A DNA stretch of 64,000 nucleotides from Perognathus longimembris pacificus (GCF_023159225.1 NC_063161.1:74242767-74306766); one strand, 5' to 3'; positions 1 to 12,499 are shown, numbered from the stretch's first letter. The notes: a model not told the origin generated them from the sequence alone. Translations and numbers: made by a program.

Positions 1-1570
1 AGCATACTATGACCAGCATGATGGAGAGCAGAGGCACACTGAGAGATAGGTATAGACTTCCTCTTAGCTATTAGGAGTTCTTCTGGTACCTCTAGAGGCT
101 CTCCAGCCTTCTGGAATCTGCTGGGAGATGTGAATGTCAGTCCAGAGATCACCAGACCAGGAACTGGGGAAGTTGGTTTATAATTCCAACAGTTATGTCT
201 TACCTGTTAAGTCAGGAAGTCACTCTACTCCTCCTCCCCTGGGTAGTCAGTTACCTAGAATCACAGAGGCTAGCAGATGCCCATTGGAGGCACACATGGC
301 AGGAGAGCTGTGGAGTGAGAGGTGCCTACCAAGATTAGGGGGGATTGGATAACTTCTGGCTGAGTGTGCAGAGGTCTGAGAGTACTTGGAATCACTGCTT
401 TGGTATTATTGTGTGATGGGCGCTCCAGCTTTACAGAAGATTTGGCCCGTGGTGCTCTTTTGCAGTTAGGCCTGTTACTTATAGGCAGCTGACCCATAGG
501 CCTGTCAGGTGTCTCTGTAGGATTTGGTATCCTCATCTGTGCACAGAGGTGTGGTAGGGGTGGCCCTTGGCATTGGGGCATGTTCAAGAACCTGGCCTAA
601 TACCTGTCAGGTGAAAAGGACACAACTGCAGATCCTGAGGTCCTGATGTCTTTGGGTTTGTTTTGTTGTGATCTAGATTTGTAGCTTCAGTATTTTTAAG
701 GCTACTGTGAATAATCTCAAAAGTTGTCTGGGCAGTCTTAAATGTATACACTTTTATACAACCATATAATCTTTTAAAAAGTTGGATTTCAAGTGTTAAC
801 TGAGGTCTTACATCCCTGCTGTCCTCCCTTGTCATTGGTGGGGGAAGGAGCAATAGTCTTTGTTCTCTCCCAGTTCCAAGAGTTATGCCAGCTGCTGCAT
901 TTATGCCTAGGCCTGGACTGGAGGGCCTGGATTCAGGGGGGCTGTGGCCCTTCCCCCTCAGCAAGTCATTCACTGAATTCTTAGACCATGGTTTTTCTCA
1001 AGATGTGGACTGTCTATACTGATGGCCTGCCCTCTCTTCCTGGCTTTCCTGGTCACTCCCTGACTTTCAGGGAATGCAGTCAGTCTAGGAATTTGCTTCC
1101 TGACTGACAAAATTGTGTTTTCATGTGAAAGAAAAACAGGCTAGTAGCACCATCTACAGGCTACTAAAGAGGAGAAATTTGTGGCTCCGTGATGTGAAGT
1201 ACTTTCATTGAAGTCTTAGTGGGGAAGAAAACCCACCTTCTCGCTCTTGTAACTATTATCTATAAAGTTTGCTACTTATAGCATTTCTGGTCTTCATATT
1301 TACCCACATGTCCATGTTATCTGAACCAGTGAGATACTGCTCCAGTGAACTCCAACTTTGTGTTAGGAACCCATTTCCTCTTGCTCCACATTTCTCTTCC
1401 TTTGCATTGGGGCTCCACATATAGAATCCCACAGGGTCCTCACAACTATTTGTAGTATAAGACCTGAGATACAAAGCCTGCCTGCAGGGGCCATGTGCTC
1501 TCAGCTCTCTTGTGCACCCACTAGGTTGGTCATGTATGGGCTAGAAAGAAAAACTATTGTAAGCATTCCT

Positions 1571-1620
1571 CTGTGTGTGTGTGCGTGCATGCACACCTGC
1601 ATGTGTGCACACACACCCAT
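1571..1620. repeat. Alternating TG/CA stretch with palindromic centre
   Basis: A purine-pyrimidine alternating run (TG repeats, GCATGC, then CA repeats) forms an imperfect palindrome. Such tracts can adopt Z-DNA. Similar mixed TG/CATG tracts occur at 35580-35632 and 37498-37555. Confidence 0.7.
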
Positions 1621-2321
1621 GTATTGTTTATCTTTCTGTAAAATGAAGTTGATATTCGTGTGTTTCCTCTGTCCCCAAGATTCTGTAATTCTGCCATCAG
1701 CAGTAGTGTGGGGCATGGATTATGAATTCGGAAGGAATCTGGACAAGTTGTGTATTATTACATGCAGATACTGGAGGTCACACTCACTATGCTGTTTGAT
1801 TTTTCTGATCAGTAACCTGGTATTGTCATTTTTAGCAACCTAGGAAATTAGATTCTTCAAATGACTGAGCTATAAAGTATTCATGGTATTCTCACAGTTG
1901 GAATTTTTTGTTAGAAGCAAGCTATGAAAATTCCATCCTCATATCCCCTCTTAGAAATGTTGGATGAAATGGTGGTGTGGATCTCCTGGTTCTTACTAGC
2001 CAGTGTGGTGAGTAGCAGGGACATTCAGAAACAGGCACCCACCCTGCGAGAGGATGATGCTGCCTCTCCAAAAGTGATTGAGCATAACAGCAACCCTAGA
2101 GGAATCTTACCTCATGGTGTAGTCTCTCAGAGGAAAGGGGAGTAAGGAGATACATAGTATGCTGAACTGGAGAGACTTTTAGAATACAGATATGAGTACT
2201 AAGAGAGTTAAAAGATTCCTCTTGCAACAGCTGTGGTGGTCACACCAACCCAGCTGCCATCCTGGCAAAGTGATACAGCTCAAGTGGATAGCTTTCTGGA
2301 TGGGAAACTTAATAGTGTTGC

Positions 2322-2335
2322 GCCCCCCCCCCCCC
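2322..2335. repeat. Poly-C run
   Basis: About a dozen consecutive C residues after TTGCG. It is a slippage-prone homopolymer whose exact length may be unreliable. Confidence 0.8.
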
Positions 2336-2791
2336 TTGCTCTTACTTTCTTCCTTTCCATCTGTCTTTTTTTTAACTCAGTATTTCCAGTGTGAAAATGC
2401 AATAATGATCCGAGTTGCAAGAAAAGTAGCTTTACTTCTCTTGTTCACAAAAGAAGAGGTTTAGCAGGAGCTCATATGAGGCCTTGTAGTTTCATAGCTG
2501 GTATTTTCCCTGTCTTTCTCGCACCAGATGGCACTGTTTAGTTCTGTTTCCCAGCCTTGTTCTGGAACTTTCTGTGGGAGGATCTGTTTCAGCTTTAGCT
2601 CTCCAGTGACACCTAAGTGTTCTGCATGAATGTCTTCAGGAATGCTCAGCAAAGGCAATCCACAGGGATGTAGCTACTTAATGTATCTCTGCCAGGAGGG
2701 AGCCCTGCCAACCTGCTACTAGGTGCCCACCTGCCTGACCCCACAGCCCTGCCCTCATGGAGCCTTCAGGGAGGGGCAGGGGAGAAGCTCT

Positions 2792-2851
2792 CCCAGGGGG
2801 ACAGAGCCTCCACAGAGCCCTGCCAGGGGGACAGAGCCCTCACAGAGTCCT
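2792..2851. repeat. 30-bp tandem duplication
   Basis: Two adjacent copies of a 30-bp unit containing CAGGGGGACAGAGCC differ at a few positions. It is a small local duplication in G/C-rich intron sequence. Confidence 0.75.
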
Positions 2852-3207
2852 GCTAAGGAAGTTGCCAGCTTGATTACTTGACACATGCATGAGTAAGGAG
2901 GAAGTGTAGTCAATATGGGCAAGCTTGCTCATTAACAGGAGCTCTTGTAGACCTGGATATGCTCCCTGACAGTCTAGTGAGTTGCACATTCACCAAAATA
3001 TGTAAGTTTAAGAAACTAAAATGTATCAGAGAAATGATCCAATGTCATTACAAGGGAGGGAGGCAGGCAAGCCCCTCGGCTGCTGAGGGCAGTGAAACAT
3101 CTTTGGAAGATGGAAGATGGAAGTAGCCTTATTTCCTAGAATGCTGATCTATGCCCAGCAGAGGAGCTGGTTTTTCCTCTAGTCCTTTCCTCTCTGTCTC
3201 TGTTTTG

Positions 3208-3427
3208 TTGTTTTTTTTTTTTTTTTTTTTTTTTGGCCAGTCCTGGGCCTTGGACTCAGGGCCTGAGCACTGTCCCTGGCTTCTTCCCGCTCAAGGCTAG
3301 CACTCTGCCACTTGAGCCACAGCGCCGCTTCTGGCCGTTTTCTGTATATGTGGTGCTGGGGAATCAAACCTAGGACCTCGTATATCCGAGGCAGGCACTC
3401 TTGCCACTAGGCTATATCCCCAGCCCC
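3208..3427 (-). mobile_element. IDL-Geo dimeric SINE, full length, antisense
   Basis: Read on the minus strand, the element starts GGGGCTGGGGATATAGCC (tRNA-like left monomer with a GGTTTGATTCC B-box-like motif), continues into the Geo monomer and ends in an A tail (T run at 3211-3234). It is flanked by a perfect 15-bp target duplication, TCTGTCTCTGTTTTG, at 3193-3207 and 3428-3442. This shows L1-mediated insertion in the geomyoid lineage. Confidence 0.93.
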
Positions 3428-3685
3428 TCTGTCTCTGTTTTGAATACCACAGGGACACAGGACAGCTTTCAATAAGGCCACTTCTCCATGTACTGATGTC
3501 TTCTCTCAGAAACTATGTTTTATTCAAAAATCTTGATGCTCTTGCAGCTTATGCCATTTTCTGAGCCCTCTAGCATTAGTACTGTGTGCTCTCTGGTATT
3601 CTTGGCTGTGCATTTCGTCTGTCTTGGGGTGGGAGGAGAAGCAGGGAACCCTTCTCTGCTTATTCTATCTGCTTATTTCTATTTT

Positions 3686-3898
3686 GTTTGTTTGTTTGTT
3701 TGTTTCCACCAGTCCTGGGGCTTGGACTCAAGGCCTGAGCACTATCCCTGGCTTCTTTTTGCTCAAGGCTAGCACTCTGCCACTTGAGCCACAGCGCCAC
3801 TTCTGGCCATTTTCCAGATATGTAGTGCTGAGGAATTGAACCCGGAGCTTCATGTATATGAGGCAAGCACTCTTGCCACTAGGCCATATTCCCAGCCC
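3686..3898 (-). mobile_element. IDL-Geo SINE, full length, antisense
   Basis: This has the same structure as the copy 260 bp upstream but with a CAAA-type tail (GTTT repeats on the + strand). The flanking target duplication is TGCTTATTTCTATTTT at 3670-3685 and 3899-3914. It diverges at several positions from the family consensus and is probably older than the 39-kb copies. Confidence 0.92.
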
Positions 3899-3914
3899 TG
3901 CTTATTTCTATTTT

Positions 3915-5300
3915 AAAGGAATGATCGGTATGCAGTAATTTTTAGCCACTGTACCCACCTTCCTGCACACATCACTGGCCAGAGGGCACCTCTGCTCAGC
4001 ATGGTGGTGTGGTGGCCCTGTGGTATGGTCATGTGGCTGGCAGACTATTTCCAGGTGCAGGTCCTACAAGCTGAGGCCCAGCTCTGTGGGAGCAAGCACT
4101 GGACAGGCTGCTCCCATATATCAAGCCCTGCATTTTATTAGAGTGTTTATGTAACTTCAGTTTATGTACTATAACTTCTTGCTGCAGGGCCTAGAGTCAC
4201 TCTCAGAGAGGATGTTTGTGTCTTTTTCTTGTAAGTTTGTGAATGCAGGCTTTTGTTTTGACAGTCTTCTTTGTTTTTATGTGTGTGAGGGTGGGGTAGG
4301 AGTGTATTTGAGGGTGTATCTAACAAAGACCTGTGGCTTTTTATGTACTAAATTGCATTATCCAGCTTAGGTAAGCCGCTGTTCATTGGAGATGTTATCC
4401 CACTCTTGTGGTAGAGGGAGGGCTTTTCTTGAAATTGTTTTTCATGTTTTCAAGATTGTAGAGTGGTAGGGTTAACATATAATTAATTGTCGGGTAAATG
4501 AGACATTATGAGAAAAACTCAGCTGGCTTTCTATGCAAGGAGCTCTGGCCCTTCACCCTGCACCTACATCTCATGTTGATAGACTCACATTGATTGCTGA
4601 GAGAGAACATGAGGAATTTAGGGTGAGATTGACTTTTAACTGAAGAAACTATCAGCATAAGACGACCAGATGTGACGACATTCCCTTTTGTTAACCACAT
4701 AGACAGAGAAGTGTTGTCTATTGGAAATAAAGACAATTGACTTACCACAGTGTGTTCTTTAGGAATGAGCAACATAGTTTTAATATATTTCTCAATTCTT
4801 CCTTCAAACTCAGGGATTAGGTGGTGAGGCTGGAACCAGCCCAGTGTAATTGAACTGTCTCTAACTGGACGCCTTAGAATCCTGTGCCCCCTCACCAAGT
4901 AGAGCACTCCCATAATCAATGTCTGGTTGGCACTGCAGGAGGAAGGAGTTATACCAACACCTTTCTCCTTTCCAGATCAAAGAATCCAGTCAGCTAGCTA
5001 CAGGGCAGAAATTCACAAAGGATATATGTGAACACACCCCAGGTTTAAGCTCTCCAGGACTGGCACAAAAAAGTGAAATATAAATAGGTAAAATGACTTC
5101 AGTAATATATTTTATGTAATCCCATGTATCCAATATGTTACTGTCCTAACATTCAATCATTTTGTTATTAAAATGATATGTACATTCTTGTTTTCATATA
5201 AAGGGCCCAAATCTACTGTGTTTTTAAACCTTATTGCACATCTCGATTAGGATAAGTTGCATTGCATATGTTTCATCACTACAACACTGACTGAACAGCA
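3915..5300. other. Unique intron sequence
   Basis: No recognised repeat family. It contains a 137-codon open frame on the minus strand (4506-4919) that resembles nothing I know and lacks gene-like context, so I treat it as chance. Confidence 0.45.
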
Positions 5301-5311
5301 CAGTTCTAAAG

Positions 5312-5501
5312 CATATATTCCAACTATGTAGTTTAAGTAAAAGGTCAGCACTGTTCACACTTTTTCTGGCCTGCATAAGGCTTGATCCCCAGCACACTAA
5401 AAAATTATTTTTCTATATATACACACATACATACACTTGGTTTTATCCAGGACAGACAGGAAAAAATGACCTTTTACTTGAACTATATAGTTGGATATAT
5501 G
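5312..5501. repeat. Inverted repeat, 35-36 bp arms
   Basis: The segment 5312-5347 is the near-perfect reverse complement of 5467-5501: two substitutions and one 1-base gap. About 119 bp lie between, including a piece like the 3' half of an ID element (GATCCCCAGCAC). The shape fits a small non-autonomous DNA transposon or a fold-back duplication. Confidence 0.8.
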
Positions 5502-5506
5502 TTTTT

Positions 5507-5688
5507 TTGGCTGAAGGGTAGAGCTCCGCCACTTTAGCCACAGCTCTGCTTCTGGTTTTTTCATAGTTAATTGTAGATTAAAAGAGTCTCACGGCCTTTT
5601 CTTCCTGGGGAGGCTTTGAACCATGATCCTCAGATCTCAGCCTCCTGAGTAGCTGGGATTACAAGTATGAGCCACCAGCACATGACTC
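5507..5688 (-). mobile_element. Composite 7SL/B1-like + Geo-like SINE, antisense
   Basis: The + strand shows the reverse of GGCTCA...TGTAATCCCAGCTACTC followed by GGAGGCTGAGATCTG, and then the reverse of a Geo-like right part (AGCCACAGCTCTGCTTCTGG). It is older and more diverged than the IDL-Geo copies. Confidence 0.75.
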
Positions 5689-5974
5689 TTGTTCTTTTGC
5701 TTTTTAACATGGCTACCAGAAAACTTAAAATTATACATAGGACACCTATTTTTGTCTCTCCTTATTGCTCAGAGAAGTTTCTAAGTTGTACTTTTCAATG
5801 TGTAAAAGAGTAGACTAGTATACTCAGTCTACTCTCCCCACATTATACATCTAAAAGAATATACTATGTCTTATGATTAAAATATTAGTGCTCAAATCAT
5901 ACCATTCACTATTTGGTGAATAGTATTAGTACAAAATTAATATAATACTGCTGAATAGTATTAGCATAAATTAT

Positions 5975-6326
5975 ACTATTCAGTACTAGTGAATATAGTA
6001 TTATAATAGTATATATTATATATACTATATATTATATATACTATATATTATATATACTATATACTATATATATACCATATACTATATATAGTATATAGTA
6101 TATATAATATATATAGTATAGTATATACTATATACTATATATATACTATAGTATATATATACTATATACTATATACTATATATATAGTATATATATACTA
6201 TATACTATATATACTATATACTATATATAGTATATAATATATATAATATATATAATATAGTAATATATAGTATATATAATATATAGTATATATAATATTA
6301 TAATATGTTCACTAGTAGTGAATAAT
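5975..6326. repeat. Palindromic AT-rich repeat, about 350 bp
   Basis: The block is almost pure alternating TATA/ACTATATA sequence. The outer parts are inverted copies of each other: ACTATTCAGTACTAGTGAA at 5975-5993 pairs with the reverse complement of TTCACTAGTAGTGAATAAT at 6308-6326. The pairing continues inward with small gaps for roughly 75-80 bp, and the middle is self-complementary too. Confidence 0.85.
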
Positions 6327-6339
6327 ATTAAGTAGTAAC

Positions 6340-8810
6340 TTCTATACATTTTCTGAAGATTTAAGGGCGAATAGAGTGAGATATAATTGACTGAAATGTC
6401 TTTCCTTGCTCTCTGGTTTCCCTCTTAATACCCTAACAGCAAGGTCTCATCTGGTGGAGTTCAGAGGCCAGGAGAGCAGGTGTCAAAGTCCAGCTTAGCC
6501 ACTCTCCTTCTGTTTGCAGCCTGTGCAAAATGAAGATGTAGAGGTGAACTAAAATGTGTTTAATATGACACATGTGTAACACACACACTGAAAGACTTGG
6601 ACATAGTGTGTTAGATGCTGTCTGTCAGCTGTAACATTGATACATATTATTGCAATCTCCTCATCTTAGCCTCAAAGTTTGTGTAAGCTATGATAGATCA
6701 GTCAGACCTCAGTTTTGTTCTTAAGCAAGTGGAGGTTGTTGGCTTTCAGTGGCGAGTGTAACATTTTGTTAGTAAGCTTTCTCATTGGGTCAGAAGATGC
6801 ACCATTCTGTAAAACGAGATCAGCTCTTTTCTTGGTAGAAGCAGACATATCTGAGAGACTCTTATCTCCAGTTAACTAGTAAAAGTCTAGAACTGAAGAT
6901 ATGGCACACAAAGAAAAGCACCAACCCTGAACAAAAGAGCTAAAAGAGAGTTCAAAGCCCCAAGTTCCAGCTTCAGGGCTGACCTGACTATATACACAAG
7001 GTTCAACCCAGGAAGAATCTTTTTAGGTTATAAGATGATCCATGAGAACTATATTATCAAAACACTTAACTTGGCCAGTTTTACCTGTATATCTTATATA
7101 AAACTGTGTATATGTACTTGTGTGTATATACAGAAAAATAATTTTTAATGTACTAGAGATCAAGCCATATTTTGCAGGCTCTCTACACTGTACTACCCAC
7201 CCTAGCCTCAGTTTAATCTGTGGTTGTATCATGTGAGGTGATTAGGAACTTCTGTCACCTGACTACTCTAAAGCATTGACCTAGTGAGTCATATTCAAGC
7301 ACAGCTATAGCCCACAGAGAACAGGAGGGATGTGCATCTTGGTGCAGTGCAGTGCTTCACTTCCATACTCTTGCTCCCTTTAGCCTTCTCCTGAACCTGA
7401 CACTGCTGGCACATTTCACCCAGGGAGGGTGGCCGAAGCTAAAGGGAACCATTTCAGAGTGTGCTTTCTCTTTCAAATTGCTTTGCCACTATAAACCTTT
7501 CAAGGAAGCTGAGTTGCACTTTGCATTTTATGTGGTGAATCACCCATAGAGGCAGGTACATAGGAGCTGAGTACATATTGGAATCATTATTTGGAAAGAA
7601 GTCTTCCCACAAGGGTATCAGGGCCCGGCCTGGTTGTTACCAGTGGCAGAGGGAGGATTTAAGAGACATTGAAATGTCTGCTCAGGATAAGGCAGGATGC
7701 TGAGAACCATGGGTAGGTTAAGTAAGGGAGTGAATGATAAAGCAAGTCCTCCAGCCTCTACCTGGAAAATGGGAGTGGGAGGGAGGCACGTAGAACAAAG
7801 GTGATTCTGGGCTGATTTCTGAAGTAGAGTCAGCTGGAGGATGGGATGAGTGCATGCTAGATTTGAGGGCATTTCTAAACCTCAAGGAACAGATGGCAAG
7901 TGCACTGCTTAGCAGACAGTTGTAGTGTGGCATGGCTGAGCAGTAATGTGTCTGGGTGGAGGCCAAATTCAGGGACTCACAGCACAGTGGAGACACGGAA
8001 GTCATGGAGGTAGATGAGGTCTTCTTATCTCCCTCATACTACTAAAGCAGGCACCTCCAAACTCCTCAGGATTCCCTACTAGGCCTTTATTTAGGGTTTC
8101 TCCTTTGTTTGTTTGCTATTCTCCCCATTCCCCACGCTGTTCACTGACTCCTCATTTCCCACACTCTTCTGTGTCTCCAATTTGTCACCCATGTAGTTTA
8201 TCATGCTTGCAAGTTTCACCCATTTTTGCCCTCCTAATAATAATACAATCTTTAATATAGAGTTGTTCATTCCCTACAGCCTAGCTACCAACTCCATCCC
8301 AGAGCCCGTGAGATTTCATACGCATTTCTTTTCATGAGTTCTTGTCTCATTCTCTATAGGCTGTCAGCTTTGAAAGGGCAAAGAAGTACCTTGGCTAAGC
8401 TTCACTCACCCAGCATACAATAGCACTCAGCAAAGAGGTGCTCAGAGAGAATTGTCTCCTTGAACTCATTCATTTAGACATGTGCGCATGCACTGTGGCA
8501 GTGGGCTTGGGATGTGCTCAGCACACACTACACCTGAAAAATACAGTGATCTGCACAGTTTCAAACTGTCAAATGGACACAGGAGTAAAATGAAACCTGA
8601 GGTGTTTATCAAAACCATTTTTATTGGAAAATCAAGCTTAATGAGCATGGGATCCATGTGTGCACATTTTTGAGGGTTTTTTCCTTCAAAATGTACTTGT
8701 ATACAGCTTTATCAGTAAATAATTATTTTTAAATGACTGATTAACAAATAGATTAATATCTCATTGTATAGTTTATTTAACCAGTTCTTTGCGGTTTGGC
8801 TTTTAAGTTA
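6340..8810. other. Unique intron sequence
   Basis: No mobile element or gene recognised. Small open frames are scattered and unremarkable. Confidence 0.45.
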
Positions 8811-8825
8811 AAAGATTTTGCATGG

Positions 8826-9029
8826 GGGCGGGCGATATGGCCTAGTGGCAAGAGTGCCTGCCTCATATACATGAGGCCCTGGGTTCGATTCCCCAGCACC
8901 ACATATACAGAAAATGGCCAGAAGTGGCGCTGTGGCTCAAGTGGCAGAGTGCTAGCCTTGAGCAAAAAGAAGCCAGGGACAGTGCTCAGGCCCTGAGTCC
9001 AGTCCCCAGGACTGGCCAAAAAAAAAAAA
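8826..9029 (+). mobile_element. IDL-Geo SINE, full length, sense
   Basis: The left monomer retains an intact B-box-type GGGTTCGATTCC. The Geo monomer has GGCGCTGTGGCTCAAGTGGC and ends in an A tail. The target duplication AAAGATTTTGCATGG lies at 8811-8825 and 9030-9044. Confidence 0.94.
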
Positions 9030-9159
9030 AAAGATTTTGCATGGAGTTAATATCATTTTGACGAACAATTTTGTGGTGGTGTTGGATTTGTCTTTATTCA
9101 GGATATTTTTAGTGAAGGTGAACATTTATATGTGTTTGTTTATATTTATATTAAAGTAC

Positions 9160-9275
9160 AGGATCTTTAACCCAGGGCCCTTTGCTCTCGCTTGACTTTT
9201 CCAAGCCCTGACCCATGGTCCTCCTAATCTCAGCCTCACAAGTAGGTAGGATCAAGCCATTGGTGCCTGACTAGA
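9160..9275 (-). mobile_element. Diverged composite SINE fragment
   Basis: The + strand shows CCTCCTAATCTCAGCCTCAC and AGTAGGTAGGATCAAGCC, a degraded antisense copy of the 7SL/B1-like half seen elsewhere. Confidence 0.5.
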
Positions 9276-9837
9276 AATATAGGTCTTCTTTTTCTAATCC
9301 TGTATTAGCCAATTATCTCTTGGGAAAGTCATGCCAGTGTAGTTTATTGTAGGACTTGCTCCATTATGTTTTAGGTTTCAACTGCCTAAAATTTAAAATA
9401 TACAAAGACAATTCAGCTTTCTACATACAAATGGCAAATTTATGGCTAAAGAACTTACTGAAGACTTTCTATAAATCAAAGTGGTTTTGTTGAAGAAACA
9501 GGCTTTGTGAACAGTGGTATAAGAGTCTTTGAGATGAGAAACCAGTTTCCTTCTGTTTTGGCTCTGCTACCTTGGTTACAGGGTGGGAGGCTATATGAAA
9601 GGAAACCTTGTTCAAACTGTGTCATCTGCTGACACTCTGTACCTTGGAGTGGTGTTTGCAAGCTCCAACCCAGGTTGATGAGCATGAAATCTAGGCCATA
9701 GATATCAAATGGCAGTACCTGAATTTAGAGTTTGGGATAATTTATACTTCTAATAAACCCATGCTATTCAAGATCCTTTTTCCCTTCACCACCTAAGTTA
9801 AATGGTTAATTTAAATAATTTTTCAAAAACAAGAAGT

Positions 9838-10055
9838 CACTCTTCCCCCAGCCTCTACCAAGTCTGTTGTGTTGCACTCAGGGCCTGGTGCTCGCTAGTC
9901 AGGTTCCCTGCCATGTGGGCCACACCATCAGTCTTTTTTATTCTAGTTTGTTTCTCAGGGGGCTCCCTTTGCTTGGCCAGCCTTAGCACTTGATCCTTCA
10001 CCTCCAGAGGGGCTGGAGTGGTATGCATGCACCATCATCGCAACTGCCCATCCTG
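9838..10055 (-). mobile_element. Diverged SINE fragment(s)
   Basis: The segments CAGGGCCTGGTGCTCGCTAG and CCACCTCCAGAGGGGCTG... GCATGCACCATCATCGC have the layout of an antisense ID-like part followed by a B1-like part. The match is weak. Confidence 0.4.
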
Positions 10056-10201
10056 CAAGTTCTTCAAGGATCAAATGTGTGTCACAGATCATTGTAAGAG
10101 CTGGTCAAGCCTGAGTGAATGTGAGGTCTTTGACTGTTGCTAGGCAATTGCTTATTTTTTAGACTACTTCTTATAGCCATAATCACTAAAGAAACAAGGG
10201 A

Positions 10202-10340
10202 AGCCAAGTATGGTGGCACAACTCTGTAATTCCAGCAGTCTAGAGGTTGGAGGATCATGAGGCTTGAAGCTATTCTGAGCTACAAAGGGAATTACAGGTT
10301 AGTCTAGACTACCTAGCACTACCCTGTCTCGAAAAAAAAA
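10202..10340 (+). mobile_element. B1-like (7SL-derived) SINE
   Basis: It starts AGCCAAGTATGGTGGCACAA, has CTGTAATTCCAGCAG, GGAGGATCATGAGG and CCCTGTCTCGAAAAAAAAA. These are the landmarks of an Alu/B1 monomer. Confidence 0.8.
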
Positions 10341-11084
10341 TCCCATCTTTCTCCTCCCACAAATTAAAAAGAAAAAAAGAGGAGGAGAGGGAGAGGCAAG
10401 GACACCATATTTGATACAGTCCTAAGGCCTACACTGTTTTACAGTGATGAATAATGACCCCTTTGAGGGCTTTGTCTCCTGAGCAAATCCATAACACACT
10501 TCTGGGCTTGCTCCCGGCTCTCTAAGCATCAACAAGAAACCCAAGTGGAGAACAAGCCACATAAAGCCAATCATGGTTAGAATAAATACACTGTTCTACT
10601 GGCAAACTGAAATATAAACTTGTGGAATCTAATAGTTATAAGCAAGAGATATTTACTGAAACCAGAACTTAAGTGTGGTTTATTATGTTTATGAGTAGTT
10701 TAATACTACTTTTCTTTAAAATGAGTTTTTAATTTAGGGAAAAAGAATTCACATTTGTTCCCAGAGTAGATATGACTGTACGTCGTGGAGTGGTTAGATT
10801 GGGAGGGGCTTGTGTGGTAAGATTCTGTTTATCCAACTCCATTCATTGGCTGGCTTTAAAAGCTTTCCCAGATGGAATTTATGGAGTGAAATTTAAAACT
10901 GGGGTCCTGTGTACAATACTTGGTGGTCACAATCAGCAATCACATGATAGCAATGAGACAGAGAAGACACGGGTTACATGATTAGTTTTGTACAAAGCAG
11001 TGTGACACAGCTCAAGTCCTGGGTTACCAGCCACCTCCTGCTGAAAGTCCCAGGCAGGCCCTGACCAAAGCCTGGGAATCAGAA

Positions 11085-11150
11085 ACTGCTTCCTCCCTCC
11101 CTCCTCCCTCTCTCTTCCTCTCTCCCTCTTCCTCTCCCTCCCTTTCTTTC
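11085..11150. repeat. Polypyrimidine (CCCTCC/CTCTT) tract
   Basis: The strand is almost entirely C and T for about 65 bp. It sits directly before a degraded ID-like fragment (about 11150-11220) read in antisense. Confidence 0.7.
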
Positions 11151-11696
11151 TGCTGTGCTAGAGACAGAGCCCAGATTCTACCACATTCTAGGCAACACCA
11201 ATCTACACTTCAGCCCTGTAAAATACTCTCAAAGCGAGACAGAATCCATTCTTGGTGGGAATTTTCAGGAATGTTGACTGTAAGGAAGACTAGCTGGGAA
11301 AAGGACAAAATGGCAGCCACAACTTCCTAGGCAGGTGGTTCTGGTTCTCCTGGCTCCATGAGGTTCCTCCTTGACCCCTTGATGCACTCCTGAGGTCCTC
11401 CCCACACACAGTATGACTCCGATGGCATCGTGTCAATCTTAGAGCAGAAGAACTCAAAGCTTAGACCTAGTTTATCCAAAGTTACAAACACCCAGGGCAC
11501 AGTTATGCAAGGTTTTCAGTGTGCAGGCAGCTGACCACAGGTAGCAGTGGGAACAAGACTAGCCCACAGGGTGCAGCTTATCCTACTTTGTGCTGCATCT
11601 GGTGTGGCCCTAGATGCTCAGTGATAGACTTGGAGTCTGAATGAAAGCCTTTCTACCTCCAAAGCCACAGGGTCTATACATGACTGCCTTGTGTGT

Positions 11697-11718
11697 GAGA
11701 GAGAGAGAGAGAGAGAGA
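11697..11718. repeat. (GA)n microsatellite
   Basis: About eleven GA repeats follow a short TG run. Confidence 0.9.
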
Positions 11719-12087
11719 CGTTGTTTCTCGGTGCATCCCTCACTGCATCCCTTTTAAAAAGATTGAATTTATCTGTGCCATGTGAATGTAACCTTGAACA
11801 ATCTATTGGGCATGGCACATGCCAGAGTTGATGGGCCTGCATTGATGCTTTCACCCCAGTGTCTATATACATGATGGCTCCCACTCCTGTGTCATGCCTT
11901 CTGGTGGTTTTCACAAGTGTACAGTGGCATACTGTGACCATTGTTGTGCCATATGAAATAATTTAACCATCCCCAAGATATCTGGGCTCCTCCACCTGTT
12001 CACCTCACCCCCTTCCAGCTCCTCTCCCATTCAACCGCTCATCGCTTTTAGTCTCCACAAATCTGCCTATTTAAGAATGTCACCATT

Positions 12088-12243
12088 GGGGCTGGGGATA
12101 TGGCCTAGTGGCAATTCCCCAGCACCACATATACAGAAAATGGCCAGAAGTGGCGCTGTGGCTCAAGTGGCAGAGTGCTAGCCTTGAGCAAAAAGGAAGC
12201 CAGGGACAGTGCTCAGGCCCTGAGTCCAAGCCCCAGGACTGGC

Positions 12244-12274
<31 letters not shown>

Positions 12275-12284
12275 AAAAAAAAAA
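12088..12284 (+). mobile_element. IDL-Geo SINE with internal deletion in the left monomer
   Basis: The left monomer runs GGCCTAGTGGCAA and then jumps directly to TTCCCCAGCACC, losing about 38 nt that hold the B-box region present in the other copies. The Geo half is intact with a long A tail. The target duplication AAGAATGTCACCATT is at 12073-12087 and 12285-12299. Confidence 0.92.
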
Positions 12285-12499
12285 AAGAATGTCACCATTC
12301 TGTTGAAATGACTCCAAGTGTCGCCCTTTAGGTTGACTTCTTTAACTTTGTGGTACACATTGAAGTTCTTCCCTGGTTTAATGTCTCCGGAGTTCATTTC
12401 TCATCAACACTGGATAATACGTATGCCATTGTCTACATGTACCATCATGCAGTAAAGGACGTTTAGTTGGTCTTTGACAATTATGAAAAAAGGCAGCAA

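Larger units (their letters stand above)
1..3192. other. Mostly unique intron sequence
   Basis: Apart from the short repeats noted separately I see no recognisable mobile element or gene here. Open frames are under 130 codons and none resembles a known protein. Confidence 0.5.

Noticed and set aside
4506..4919. 137-codon minus-strand frame
   Set aside because: The peptide resembles no family I know and no processed-pseudogene features (A tail, target duplication) are seen.
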